DNA from: a virus
Direction: 5' to 3' (one strand)
Length of the DNA: 33,392 bases
Virus record (IMG/VR): IMGVR_UViG_3300044825_000845
Span: 1-33,392 of that record
The notes beneath the pieces were generated by a model. The model was not told the origin of the DNA, ran no database searches, and saw only the letters and a program-made list of their open reading frames with translations. Shown here piece by piece: positions 15,251-23,125 of this stretch; position 1 is the stretch's first letter, and every line of letters begins with the position of its first letter. Position numbers and translations under genes: made by a program.

Positions 15251-17095
15251 GTGGCAGAACTGACACGGTTCACTACACCGTTCTATCCTGCCCCAGCGTT
15301 TTACACGGGTGGCGCATCAACCCAACTTGTTCCCGACGTGTTCCCCGTTGCCATCAACGGACGCCCGTATCTCATCGACCAGCGTTCAGGGCAGTTCGCT
15401 CGCGGCTACGAAGCCCGTGTCCGTGATTCTGTTGACCAGTCGACTGCTCCTGGTGAGGCGGCTATCAACCCGCAGGGTTTGTGGCGTCGAGGAGAAGTGT
15501 CGTGGCACCGTGGCGCTGGACAAAGGTACGCCGACACTGCTGACGCCCAGGACTACAGGTTCTTTTCCAGCAAGGGTGTGAACCCGTGGACTAAGGGCCA
15601 GTTGACTTTGTTGAACGCGACGAAGTTGTCGCTCGCTTCCACCGCTACGACGGCCCATGTTGTTGTTCAAGATGGCCGCGTGTATGCCTCGCTTGACGCG
15701 GATGTGAAGTACACGACAGACCCGTACGCATCTTCCCCAACTTGGAGTGACGCAACGGGCGAACCTGGTGGTAACTGTGCGGCGATGGCTACGGATGGAA
15801 GCCGCATCTATCTGGCGTTCCCATCTGACGGTGTGCGGGTCATTGACCCTGCCACGTCAATCTCTGCTATTTCTGGGTCGAAGTTCGTGAACTCAAGCGA
15901 CAGTTACTATATGCTCGGCTTTGCCAAGGGGTTCATGTTTGGTTCACACAGCCACATCCTCAACACCATTTCTGCTGGTGGTTCTAAGAGCGCCCACATC
16001 ACCCCAGACGACACCGCTTTCCGTTGGATTGGTGTAGCCACAGGGCAAAGCGCCATCTACGCCGCAGGGTACGCAGGCAAAAAGTCGCTCATCTACAAAA
16101 TCACCATCAAGAACGATGGCACCCTCGACGCTGGCATCGTTGCCCTCGAACTACCCACAGGCGAAGTTGTCTCCGCCATCTCTGGCTACCTCGGCTACAT
16201 CCTTATCGGCACCAACAAGGGCGTACGGTTCGCCACCCCAGACTCGTCGGGCAACCTCAACGCTGGACAAATCATCCCCACCTCTGGCTCCGTCACCAAG
16301 TTCACATCTGAAGACAGGTTCTCCTGGTTCACCTGGACAAACTACGACGGCACATCAGGCGGCCTCGGACGACTCGACCTGTCAACACTCACCGCAGAAA
16401 ACACTCCCGCGTACGCAACTGACCTGATGTACGACTCGACCAACACCGTCAATGGGCTCGTCACATTCGAAAACAAACGATGCTTCTGGATTAGCGGAGT
16501 CGGCATCATCGCCGAAGACTCCAACAACCTGGTTACCACAGGAGAAATTGTTACTGGCACCTACCGCTGGGGTATCCCTGACCGCAAGTTCGTAGCCAAA
16601 CTCGACATCAGAACCACCCCTCTCGTTGGCGAAGTCACCCCGTCCATCAGTTTGGATAGCGGCGCATACGAAGCATTGACCCCGCACTCAACCGCGAACA
16701 CCACCGAACACGTTGCGACAGGCTCCCAAACCAAGTTCATCGAAGCAAAGTTCAAGTTCGAACTGGACCGTGCGACCGCCACCACAGGCCCAACCTTGAC
16801 CCGTTGGATGGCCCGCGCCTACGCCACCCCCGCCCGCTCCGAAGTGTTCCGCGTACCACTGCTCCTGCACAAGACCTTGAAAGTCAAGGACAGCGAATAC
16901 AACTTCGATGTCAACTATGAACTGTCCCTCCTTCGAGACCTCATCAACAACCCTCGGGTCATCACCTACCAAGAGAACTATGAGGCGTATTCGGTCATTA
17001 TGGAGGACTTGCAGTTCAACATTGAGGACGGGTTCGAGCGGACCTGGAACCTTGAAGGAACCTGTATTGTTACAATGAGGTCGGTCCAGGACTAG
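15251..17095 (+). CDS. Large tail/tail-hub protein, beta-propeller-like
   Basis: 614 residues from GTG 15251 with AAGGA upstream. After an N-terminal segment (TTPFYPAPAFYTGG) the middle ~350 residues repeat short beta blades with the form VQDGRVYASLD, TDGSRIYLAF, ATGQSAIYAAGY, YLGYILIGTNKGVRFA, which suggests a propeller. The C-terminal ~200 residues hold RVPLLLHKTLKVKDSEYNFDVNYELSLLRDL and FNIEDGFERTWNLEGTC. In short-tailed phages, a tail tube or nozzle protein occupies this position. Codon usage alters markedly around 16020, from GGT/TTG-rich to CTC/ACC-rich, which may mark a recombination join. Confidence 0.55.
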   Translation: MAELTRFTTPFYPAPAFYTGGASTQLVPDVFPVAINGRPYLIDQRSGQFARGYEARVRDSVDQSTAPGEAAINPQGLWRRGEVSWHRGAGQRYADTADAQDYRFFSSKGVNPWTKGQLTLLNATKLSLASTATTAHVVVQDGRVYASLDADVKYTTDPYASSPTWSDATGEPGGNCAAMATDGSRIYLAFPSDGVRVIDPATSISAISGSKFVNSSDSYYMLGFAKGFMFGSHSHILNTISAGGSKSAHITPDDTAFRWIGVATGQSAIYAAGYAGKKSLIYKITIKNDGTLDAGIVALELPTGEVVSAISGYLGYILIGTNKGVRFATPDSSGNLNAGQIIPTSGSVTKFTSEDRFSWFTWTNYDGTSGGLGRLDLSTLTAENTPAYATDLMYDSTNTVNGLVTFENKRCFWISGVGIIAEDSNNLVTTGEIVTGTYRWGIPDRKFVAKLDIRTTPLVGEVTPSISLDSGAYEALTPHSTANTTEHVATGSQTKFIEAKFKFELDRATATTGPTLTRWMARAYATPARSEVFRVPLLLHKTLKVKDSEYNFDVNYELSLLRDLINNPRVITYQENYEAYSVIMEDLQFNIEDGFERTWNLEGTCIVTMRSVQD

Positions 17096-17103
17096 GAGAG
17101 TAG

Positions 17104-18006
17104 ATGGCTTACGCAACGAGAAGGTCTTACGCTGGGGCGGCACCAGCCTGCACCCTGACGAACAACATCTCGTCTGGCGACACCTCCATGTCCATCACGG
17201 GCACGACAACGAACTGGCCGAACACTGCCAACGGGCCGTTCTACATGGTTATCGACCCAGGTTTGTCCACAGAAGAAAAGGTGCTTGTATCGGGACGCAC
17301 CACAGGCTCGCTGTCAAGTGTTACCCGTGGCGTGGATGGCACTGTTGCCGCGTCACATTCCGCTGGCGCGACCTGTTACCCGATTTTCACTGCTGTTGAC
17401 GCAGACCAGGCGAACAAGGTGGCGTCCACCCTGACCACCAAGGGTGACTTGTTGGTGACCGACGGTTCGGCATTGAACCGCCTTGCCGTCGGCACTAACG
17501 ACTATGTGGTTCTCGCTGACTCTGCCGCAACAAACGGCGTGAAGTGGGGTCAGGTTCCTGCCGCTGGTATCGCTACCGATGCTGTGACTACCGCAAAGAT
17601 TCTTGATAGCAATGTGACGACCGCGAAGATTGCGGACAATGCGGTGACGCAGGCGAAGTTGGCTGACCGTGTTGTCGGTTCCGCCGAGTATGACAGCCTT
17701 ACCTTGAACGCCCAGACTGGTACGACTTACACGCTGGTTCTTGCTGACGCACATAAGTTGGTGACGCTCAGCAACTCATCGGCCATCACTTTGACTGTTC
17801 CACCGAACTCGTCTGTTGCCTTTGAGGTTGGCGACCAAATTGGTTTGCTCCAGTTGGGCGCTGGCCAGGTGACGGTTGCGGCTGGTTCTGGTGTCACTTT
17901 GCGGGCACAAGGAACGAAGGTCAAGTTGTTTGGCCAGTATGCGCTTGCCACTCTCATCAAGATTGGCACCGATGAGTGGGTGCTGGTCGGCAACACGGTG
18001 GCGTAA
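17104..18006 (+). CDS. Tail fibre/minor tail protein
   Basis: 300 residues with AGGAG five bases before ATG 17104. N-terminal domain (residues 1-100) is a beta-rich adaptor with TTGSLSSVTRGVDGTVAASHSAGATCYP, a pattern frequent in tail fibre anchors. A central heptad-like series, TAKILDSNVTTAKIADNAVTQAKLADR (residues ~162-190), forms a trimeric shaft seen in many phage fibres. The C-terminal domain is beta-rich (TYTLVLADAHKLVTLSNSSAITLTVPPNS) and ends in DEWVLVGNTVA. It is coupled to the next glycine-rich gene by a one-base overlap. Confidence 0.7.
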   Translation: MAYATRRSYAGAAPACTLTNNISSGDTSMSITGTTTNWPNTANGPFYMVIDPGLSTEEKVLVSGRTTGSLSSVTRGVDGTVAASHSAGATCYPIFTAVDADQANKVASTLTTKGDLLVTDGSALNRLAVGTNDYVVLADSAATNGVKWGQVPAAGIATDAVTTAKILDSNVTTAKIADNAVTQAKLADRVVGSAEYDSLTLNAQTGTTYTLVLADAHKLVTLSNSSAITLTVPPNSSVAFEVGDQIGLLQLGAGQVTVAAGSGVTLRAQGTKVKLFGQYALATLIKIGTDEWVLVGNTVA

Positions 18007-18692
18007 TGTTGTTTTTGGCGGCGGCGGTTGGTGCTACTACTGCCCCAGAGTTTGAATTTATTGCTGTTGGTGGCGGAGGTTCTGGTTCCAATGGTGACGC
18101 TGGAAACGGTGTGGGCGGTGGTGGTGGCGGCGGGGGTGGATTAGCCGCAGGCACGATTGTCAACCCAACTTCGGGAACTGTAACCGTTGGTTCCGCTGGC
18201 AATAACTCCGTTTGTTTTACCGAGACTGGTTACGCGGGAGGCGGCGCGTCTGGCGTACAGGGTGCAACTGGTGGGGTTGGTGGGGGCCGCACGACAACTG
18301 GTGGTTCGAACGGCGCAAATGGCGGAAACTGGAATGGTGGCGCTGGTGGAACTGGACCAACTTCCTCAATAACTGGAACGTCAGTCAACTACGGTGGCGG
18401 CGGTGGTGCCGCATACGGTGGTCCTGGCGGGGCTGGAGGCGGAGGCACTGGTGCCGCGAGCGTGAACTTGATTGGAACCGCTGGAACGCCCAATACAGGC
18501 GGAGGTGGTGGCGGCGGTTTCGGAACTTTTGCTACTGGTCGCCCAGGCGGTTCTGGAATTGTCATCATCAAATACCCCGACACCTATGTTCCGATTAGAA
18601 CGATTGGTGCGGGACTTACTTACACATACGATGTGACTGGCGGTTACCGCATCTACACGTTCACTGCTGGCTCGGACACGGTGACGTTCTGA
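18006..18692 (+). CDS. Second glycine-rich adhesin
   Basis: 228 residues from ATG 18006, chosen because it overlaps the previous stop; a longer start at 17976 would cut into the fibre gene. MLFLAAAVGATTAPEFEFIAVGGGGSG begins the glycine-rich domain; Gly runs of five to nine continue to residue ~185. It closes with GGSGIVIIKYPDTY and a beta tail ending YTFTAGSDTVTF, matching the end of the adhesin at 7764-8723. The two glycine-rich proteins share closing motifs but not the N-terminal anchor, so they may sit at different virion sites or on different fibres. Confidence 0.65.
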   Translation: MLFLAAAVGATTAPEFEFIAVGGGGSGSNGDAGNGVGGGGGGGGGLAAGTIVNPTSGTVTVGSAGNNSVCFTETGYAGGGASGVQGATGGVGGGRTTTGGSNGANGGNWNGGAGGTGPTSSITGTSVNYGGGGGAAYGGPGGAGGGGTGAASVNLIGTAGTPNTGGGGGGGFGTFATGRPGGSGIVIIKYPDTYVPIRTIGAGLTYTYDVTGGYRIYTFTAGSDTVTF

Positions 18693-18693
18693 G

Positions 18694-19710
18694 TTGCGCA
18701 ACCTTCGTTGGATTGTTTTCGCGCCTGCCGCGATAATCGCATTTAGTGCCCCCGCCCAAGCCGAACAGTATCTAGAATCATTCGATAATGGAACAGCCGA
18801 ACTTGTGTCCGTATCCTTGGGACAAGGAGCGTTCTACTGTAGTAACTACAGAGATGCTTACGGCACCAGCGGACCATCTATCTGTCTGTTCAATACGAGT
18901 GCTCCGACAACTTTTCTATTTCCATCGGATGTGGAAGTACAAGGATTCGAGTTCGTAGCAGGAGCCAAGAACGGGACAGTCAACGGCACTGTCAACTATG
19001 ACGACGGAACCACTGGAACATTCCCGATAGACGGGTCGTGCTGTGTTGCTACGGTGCAGGTATTAGCACCCGAAGGACGAACGATTACTTCGTTCTCTGT
19101 TCCCGCTGACTACGACTTGTATCTGTTTGATTCTCTTGCGTGGGTCGGCTCATCGCCTGCCCCAACAACCACATCAACAGAAACAGTGCCGACAACAAGC
19201 ACACCAGAGCAAACAAGTTCAACATCTACGACCTCTACTTCTTCGACGACTTCTTCGACCGTTCCCATGACCATGCCGCCACCGCCACCAGATACGCAAC
19301 CAACGGTAGAAACAACTTCACCTGAAACCAGCCTTCCTGAAACAACAGTGGCGACCACGCTACCAGCGCCAACCACCACAGTCCCAACAACCACGGTTCC
19401 CGAGACCACCACGACCGTAGCCCAGACCACCACCACAGCCGCCCCTGATACCACTCTCCCGAGCCCTCCACAGGACGACTCGCAGGGTCAGGTACTCCAG
19501 GAAGCACTCGCCGAGGAGCCCCCAGCAAACGCCCCAGACGAGGTCAAGGCACAGTTCGAGGCGCAGGTTGACATCTTCTCTGGCGACTACGACACCTATG
19601 TCCCGTTAGGTTCGAAGATTTCTGTGGCTCAGCGCCGTACCGTTGTTGCCGTCACCGCGGTCTTCCTCATGCTGGCACCGCCACCATCTACAATGAGACG
19701 ACGCCAATGA
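18694..19710 (+). CDS. Secreted mucin-like protein with C-terminal membrane segment
   Basis: 338 residues, TTG start one base after the previous stop. Residues 1-23 are a clear signal peptide (RNLRW, hydrophobic core, cleavage after AQA). Residues 24-152 form a beta-rich domain with four Cys (49, 64, 116, 117). Residues ~155-265 are almost entirely Thr/Ser/Pro repeats resembling a cell-wall-spanning, glycosylatable stalk. After a short acidic region, residues ~313-330 form a hydrophobic stretch, followed by a basic tail MRRRQ, the layout of a sorting-like or membrane anchor. It is probably displayed on the infected cell. No LPxTG motif is visible. It precedes the lysis genes. Confidence 0.7.
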   Translation: MRNLRWIVFAPAAIIAFSAPAQAEQYLESFDNGTAELVSVSLGQGAFYCSNYRDAYGTSGPSICLFNTSAPTTFLFPSDVEVQGFEFVAGAKNGTVNGTVNYDDGTTGTFPIDGSCCVATVQVLAPEGRTITSFSVPADYDLYLFDSLAWVGSSPAPTTTSTETVPTTSTPEQTSSTSTTSTSSTTSSTVPMTMPPPPPDTQPTVETTSPETSLPETTVATTLPAPTTTVPTTTVPETTTTVAQTTTTAAPDTTLPSPPQDDSQGQVLQEALAEEPPANAPDEVKAQFEAQVDIFSGDYDTYVPLGSKISVAQRRTVVAVTAVFLMLAPPPSTMRRRQ

Positions 19711-19868
19711 GAAAGTTTCTGAATTTCCTAGCGGATAACTCCTGGACATACGCTGGAACAGGGCTTGTCTTGATTACCCTTACTGGTCCTACTTTGCGGC
19801 AAGCATTGTGGCTTACTGGTGTAACATTGGTGCTACATTCTGTACTGACCCTGACCCAAAAGGACTAG
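19707..19868 (+). CDS. Small membrane protein of the lysis region
   Basis: 53 residues, ATGA-coupled to the mucin-like gene. Two short hydrophobic segments (YAGTGLVLITL and ALWLTGVTLVLHSVLTL) around a TGPTLRQ turn suggest two membrane passes. It could be a holin or antiholin partner of the following gene. Assignment is from size, hydrophobicity and location. Confidence 0.55.
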   Translation: MRKFLNFLADNSWTYAGTGLVLITLTGPTLRQALWLTGVTLVLHSVLTLTQKD

Positions 19869-19870
19869 CA

Positions 19871-20098
19871 ATGGCAACCCTTAAGACCCTCGTACTTCGC
19901 ATCGTCGCCGTGTTCGGCTCGTCCGCTCTTGCCGCTGTTGCGGGTGGTGCGGTGTTGGATGTCGAGTTGTGGAAGGCCGCCGCTATCGCAGGTATCGTTG
20001 CCGCCGCCAAGGTCACCGAAGCGTTGCTCCGTTCTTGGGCGAGCGATGGGGTGTTGTCGAAGGAAGAGATTGCTGAGGCTTTCGGCAAGGCTAAGTAA
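19871..20098 (+). CDS. Putative holin
   Basis: 75 residues from ATG 19871 with AAAGGA upstream; the longer upstream start overlaps the previous gene in a different frame and is not supported. Two hydrophobic segments, LVLRIVAVFGSSALAAVAGGAVL and WKAAAIAGIVAAAKVTEALL, are joined by a short turn, followed by a charged C-terminus (SKEEIAEAFGKAK). This layout and its one-base overlap with the peptidase gene fit a class II-like holin that permeabilises the membrane to release the endolysin. Confidence 0.65.
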   Translation: MATLKTLVLRIVAVFGSSALAAVAGGAVLDVELWKAAAIAGIVAAAKVTEALLRSWASDGVLSKEEIAEAFGKAK

Positions 20099-20646
20099 TG
20101 CGTAAGCCTTTCCCTGTAGTCAAAGTCTCTCTCTGCTCGCACCTCAAGGGTGTGAAGGCTGGCGAACTGTCGTCTGATTTGTTGAAGACGATTGAGAAGG
20201 GTCGCTTGCATCATTGTGCGGCTGACGCATACGAGGCCATGGACGAAGCCGCCAACGCTGAGGGTATTGACTTGTCGCCCACGTCAACTGCGGACACTTA
20301 CCGTTCGTTGGAGATGCAGGAGTACGGGTTCTTTCAGCGTTACACGGATAAGCCGAAGAAGAACTTGTTGAAGCAGAAGCCACGCATCTACAAGGGCAAG
20401 GCGTGGTACCTGCGTAAGGGCATGGCTCCGATGGCTGTGCCTGGAACCAGCAACCACAACCTTGGCATCGCAGTCGACATCGCCAACGCTTCAGGCAAGC
20501 GGTTGGAGTGGCTGTTGAAGAACGCTCAGTCGTTCGGGTTCTCTTGGGAAGTTCAGTCCGAGCCGTGGCACCTGCGTTATGTGGCGGGTGACAATGTTCC
20601 AGAGCGTGTCAAACTCTGGAAAGAGTCCAAAGTTACCGAGGCGTAA
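20098..20646 (+). CDS. M15-family peptidase endolysin
   Basis: 182 residues; start overlaps the holin stop by one base. SNHNLGIAVDIA at 118-129 and EPWHLRY at 155-161 supply the zinc ligands and base of the M15/VanY D-Ala-D-Ala peptidase fold (His120, Asp127, His158). It has no signal peptide, so it needs holin pores to reach the wall and cleave peptidoglycan peptides. There is no separate wall-binding domain; the N-terminal ~90 residues are basic and could serve this purpose. A short membrane-anchored protein follows one base later. Confidence 0.8.
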   Translation: MRKPFPVVKVSLCSHLKGVKAGELSSDLLKTIEKGRLHHCAADAYEAMDEAANAEGIDLSPTSTADTYRSLEMQEYGFFQRYTDKPKKNLLKQKPRIYKGKAWYLRKGMAPMAVPGTSNHNLGIAVDIANASGKRLEWLLKNAQSFGFSWEVQSEPWHLRYVAGDNVPERVKLWKESKVTEA

Positions 20647-20647
20647 C

Positions 20648-20881
20648 ATGGATGCGGGCTGGGCGACCGTCGTTGCGGCGGCAATCACCGCAACAGGTGG
20701 TGTCCTCGTCGTCCTCCTCCAGAAAGCCCGCAAAGAAAACAAGCGTGACCACGAAGTCGTGCAAGGGATTCTTCGCATGATGTACCGCGGGATGCAACGC
20801 ACCGAAGACAAGGTGGACAAGGTCGCTGACCGTCTCGCAGACCACCTGCATGAGCATCATCGGGATTCGCAAGACGCTTAG
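20648..20881 (+). CDS. Single-pass membrane coiled-coil protein, holin- or spanin-like
   Basis: 77 residues from ATG 20648. Residues 4-24 (GWATVVAAAITATGGVLVVLLQ) form one transmembrane helix, followed by a charged coiled coil (KARKENKRDHEVVQGILRMMYRGMQRTEDKVDKVADRLADHLHEHH). Similar small N-terminal-anchor proteins (DUF2746-like) are found in the lysis cassettes of actinophages. It could be a second holin or an accessory disruption factor; a true spanin is not expected in a host lacking an outer membrane. Confidence 0.6.
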   Translation: MDAGWATVVAAAITATGGVLVVLLQKARKENKRDHEVVQGILRMMYRGMQRTEDKVDKVADRLADHLHEHHRDSQDA

Positions 20882-20887
20882 ATAAGT

Positions 20888-20896
20888 TGCTATGTT
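20888..20896 (+). promoter_or_regulatory. Extended -10 promoter
   Basis: TG-C-TATGTT lies ten bases upstream of ATG 20907. No Shine-Dalgarno lies between, so a near-leaderless transcript is likely and ATG 20907, rather than ATG 20892 inside the -10 hexamer, would be the real start. Confidence 0.4.
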
Positions 20897-20906
20897 TCTT
20901 CGTCCT

Positions 20907-21062
20907 ATGACGAGGGAATCGCTTTACACAATCCGCAAGTTTTTGGTTCGAGCAAGGGTCGCAGGGCACACAGAAGAAGACGAGTTCTTCCGAGCCTTAC
21001 AGGACTTGGACCGCCTCATCCTGGACGTGACCCGCAGGCAGGCGGAACAGAAGGTCGCCTAG
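20907..21062 (+). CDS. Small helical protein, unknown
   Basis: 51 residues from ATG 20907 (56 if ATG 20892 were used). MTRESLYTIRKFLVRARVAGHTEEDEFFRALQDLDRLILDVTRRQAEQKV is predicted by eye as two amphipathic helices with alternating Arg and acidic residues. It has no cysteine or membrane segment. It is the first gene of the early-type region and is preceded by a putative promoter. I do not recognise it. Confidence 0.5.
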   Translation: MTRESLYTIRKFLVRARVAGHTEEDEFFRALQDLDRLILDVTRRQAEQKVA

Positions 21063-21076
21063 TAGGATTAGTTCCC

Positions 21077-21187
21077 GTGTCCGCCCACGAATGGTTGACC
21101 TGCCCGACGTGCGGTGAAACATGGCCTATTTCGGAAGGAAAATACTGTGGTTCATGTAGGGACATCGGCAGTCAAGAACAGGATTAG
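21077..21187 (+). CDS. Zinc-ribbon microprotein
   Basis: 36 residues from GTG 21077. CPTC at 9-12 and CGSC at 24-27 form a minimal two-knuckle zinc ribbon, and little else is present, so the motif is strong evidence that the short frame is real. A TAGGAT hexamer at 21063-21068 could be a -10 (start codon eight bases later) or supply the AGGA ribosome site. The end overlaps the next gene by 41 bases in another frame. Confidence 0.6.
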   Translation: MSAHEWLTCPTCGETWPISEGKYCGSCRDIGSQEQD

Positions 21188-21434
21188 CGACCGCTCATTC
21201 GTCGTAGTGCGCTGGGCTGACACGCACATGAGCGAAGGCGGCTGGCTCGACCTAGATGAGTACGACGACACGGGTGAGTGCATCGTCGAGACCGCAGGGT
21301 TCCTTGTCCCCATCGGTGAACCAGGCTCCAAGCAAGGACACGTCTCGGTGTGGCAATCCCTGTGCGATGGCGAGGGGATTCACGGTACGCACATTCCTGT
21401 GGCGATGGTGAGGGACATCCAAATTATTTCCTGA
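21147..21434 (+). CDS. Small conserved phage protein (HVSVWQSL type)
   Basis: 95 residues from GTG 21147, chosen for the GGAAGGAA site six bases upstream; a GTG at 21114 lacks one. The sequence RSFVVVRWADTHMSEGGWLDLDEYDDTGECIVETAGFLVPIGEPG-KQGHVSVWQSLCDGEGIHGTHIPVAMVRDIQII resembles a small, widespread phage family of one beta barrel: an RVxWxDA opening, a GWL turn and a closing Ile-Pro-x-x-Met-Val. No function is known to me. It overlaps the zinc-ribbon gene and ends before the promoter at 21443. Confidence 0.6.
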   Translation: MVHVGTSAVKNRISDRSFVVVRWADTHMSEGGWLDLDEYDDTGECIVETAGFLVPIGEPGSKQGHVSVWQSLCDGEGIHGTHIPVAMVRDIQIIS

Positions 21435-21442
21435 AGAGGTCC

Positions 21443-21471
21443 TTGACATACGGTATGACGACCTGTAACCT
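21443..21471 (+). promoter_or_regulatory. Promoter of the recombination genes, with dyad in the spacer
   Basis: TTGACA (21443-21448), 17 bases, TAACCT (21466-21471). The spacer contains the perfect dyad CATAC-G-GTATG (21447-21457), a possible operator overlapping the -35. A strong AGGAAAGGAAGGGG ribosome site and ATG 21498 follow. Confidence 0.6.
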
Positions 21472-21497
21472 GACCTGCGAAGGAAAGGAAGGGGTCA

Positions 21498-22457
21498 ATG
21501 AACATCACCCGTTACAGAATCAGCAAGCCCACGCACGGAGAACAAGAATGGTTGTCCGTCCGCTTTTGGGATGAGAAGAAACGCAAGCGCGTATCAGCGT
21601 CACCAGCGGCGGCAATCTACGGATTGCACCCGTTCGTGCCACAGGACAAGTTCGCCGCGGAACTGCTAGGAGATACACCCCCTGCTCCTATCGCTCCAAC
21701 GTGGGCAATGACGAGGGGCAACGACCTCGAACCGTTGTGCATCAAGTGGGCTATCGACCGCACAGGCATCCCGTTTGAGACACCCGAGGAAATGTTTGCG
21801 GCAGACACCGACAACGGTGCCCGCATGATTGCCACCTTGGATGGTTTCTACGAGAACGGTGATGACCGCAAGGTGTTGGAGATAAAAACGATGAGCCGCG
21901 AATGGCAGAGCGAACTGCCCGACTACTGGCGCATCCAAGGCATCCAGCAAGCCATCTGCGCTGATGTCGACCTCATCACTTGGGGTGTGTTCGACTCGAC
22001 CATGAGTTTCTACATCTACGAACAGAAGGTGACAGACGAAGAGAAGGACGAACACATCAACGCTGTCGCCAAATGGCTCACCTCGATTGACCTTGGCATG
22101 ACCCCTGATGGTGTGGCTTGGTCATACGAGACCATCTCCACCCGTTACCAGACACCCGTGCATGAGTCGGTTGAGGTGCCGCCAACTGCTGTCGAGTTGG
22201 TTGCCCAGTTGAAGCACGTCAAGCGTGAACTCAAGGCGTACTCCGAGATGGAAGACAAGTTGAAGGCCGCGCTGTGCGAACTGATTGGACCGTACGAGGT
22301 GGCCACCGTGAACGGTGAGACTGTCGCCACTTGGAAGGGACGCACTTGGCAGTCGCTTGACATCAAAGCACTCAAGGCACAGGAGCCAGAACTAGCCGCG
22401 AAGTACAGCAAGCCAGTAACAACCAGAACCCTATTGCTCAAAGGAGAACGAGCATGA
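21498..22457 (+). CDS. YqaJ-like phage recombination exonuclease
   Basis: 319 residues. RGNDLEP at 73-79, TLDGF at 113-117 and VLEIKT at 126-131 are the acidic PD-(D/E)xK residues of the lambda-exonuclease/YqaJ superfamily (Glu78, Asp115, Glu128, Lys130), and YWRIQGIQQA around 143-152 is the supporting Gln motif. It should resect double-stranded ends to single strands for annealing. The gene is ATGA-coupled to the annealing-type protein that follows, the expected exonuclease-annealase pair. The C-terminal ~110 residues include a coiled coil (ELVAQLKHVKRELKAYSEMEDKLKAAL). Confidence 0.8.
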   Translation: MNITRYRISKPTHGEQEWLSVRFWDEKKRKRVSASPAAAIYGLHPFVPQDKFAAELLGDTPPAPIAPTWAMTRGNDLEPLCIKWAIDRTGIPFETPEEMFAADTDNGARMIATLDGFYENGDDRKVLEIKTMSREWQSELPDYWRIQGIQQAICADVDLITWGVFDSTMSFYIYEQKVTDEEKDEHINAVAKWLTSIDLGMTPDGVAWSYETISTRYQTPVHESVEVPPTAVELVAQLKHVKRELKAYSEMEDKLKAALCELIGPYEVATVNGETVATWKGRTWQSLDIKALKAQEPELAAKYSKPVTTRTLLLKGERA

Positions 22458-23125
22458 ATAACAGCGAACAACTACGGAAAGTCTTGGATGACTACAAGAC
22501 ACCAGACCCATCCATCGTCGGCAAACTCCCACGCGGAGGCATACAACTCGACTTCGTCGGACACGCTGACATCACCAAACTTCTCATCGAGATTGACCCG
22601 CTCTGGTCATGGGAACCAGTGGCAATCGTCGATGGTCGCCCAGCAATCCATGTCGTCAACGGCATGGCTGTCATGTGGGGCAGGCTCACCATTCTCGGCA
22701 AGTCCATGCTTGGTGTTGGCACCGTCAAGCACGACAAACCAGACCTCGACAAAGAACTCGTCGGGGATTTCCTGCGTAACGCATCCATGCGATTCGGTAT
22801 CTGCCTGTCGTTGTGGACGAAGCAGGAATGGGAAGAGCCGAACAAGGTAGCGGGGAAGACGCAGGGAATGAAAGGGCTTGCAGGGACGCACACAACTGGT
22901 AAGCAAACCCAAGTACCTGCGTCTTCACCCGTGATTTCAGAAGATGACCCCATCTCCGATGAGCAACGCGCACAGTTCGTTGCCGCCTGCGAGAAGGCTG
23001 GTCTAGACCCCGAGAATGTGGCGAAGAACGCGAAGGTCAAATGGGATGGGCCCATCCTTCAGCGTCATCTTCCGCATCTCAGGTCTTCGTTCAATGACCT
23101 CAAGTCGTTTGCGGCAGGTGAGTGA
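22454..23125 (+). CDS. Phage single-strand annealing-type recombinase
   Basis: 223 residues, overlapping the exonuclease stop. The stretch LPRGGIQLDFVGHADITKLLIEIDPLWSWEPVA (24-56), then GRPAIHVVNGMAVMWGRLTILG and KELVGDFLRNASMRFGICLSLWTKQEW is, as I recall, a conserved family in phages of aquatic actinobacteria and others, resembling Rad52/ERF-like annealing proteins. The C-terminus has a separate acidic helical part (SDEQRAQFVAACEKAGLDPENV). Pairing with YqaJ-type exonuclease supports a role in strand annealing. The specific superfamily is not certain. Confidence 0.6.
   Translation: MNNSEQLRKVLDDYKTPDPSIVGKLPRGGIQLDFVGHADITKLLIEIDPLWSWEPVAIVDGRPAIHVVNGMAVMWGRLTILGKSMLGVGTVKHDKPDLDKELVGDFLRNASMRFGICLSLWTKQEWEEPNKVAGKTQGMKGLAGTHTTGKQTQVPASSPVISEDDPISDEQRAQFVAACEKAGLDPENVAKNAKVKWDGPILQRHLPHLRSSFNDLKSFAAGE

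Noticed and set aside
19707-20098. Frameshifted tail-assembly chaperone pair
   Set aside because: The overlapping short genes are hydrophobic and lie in the lysis cassette; no slippery sequence and no tape-measure gene follow.
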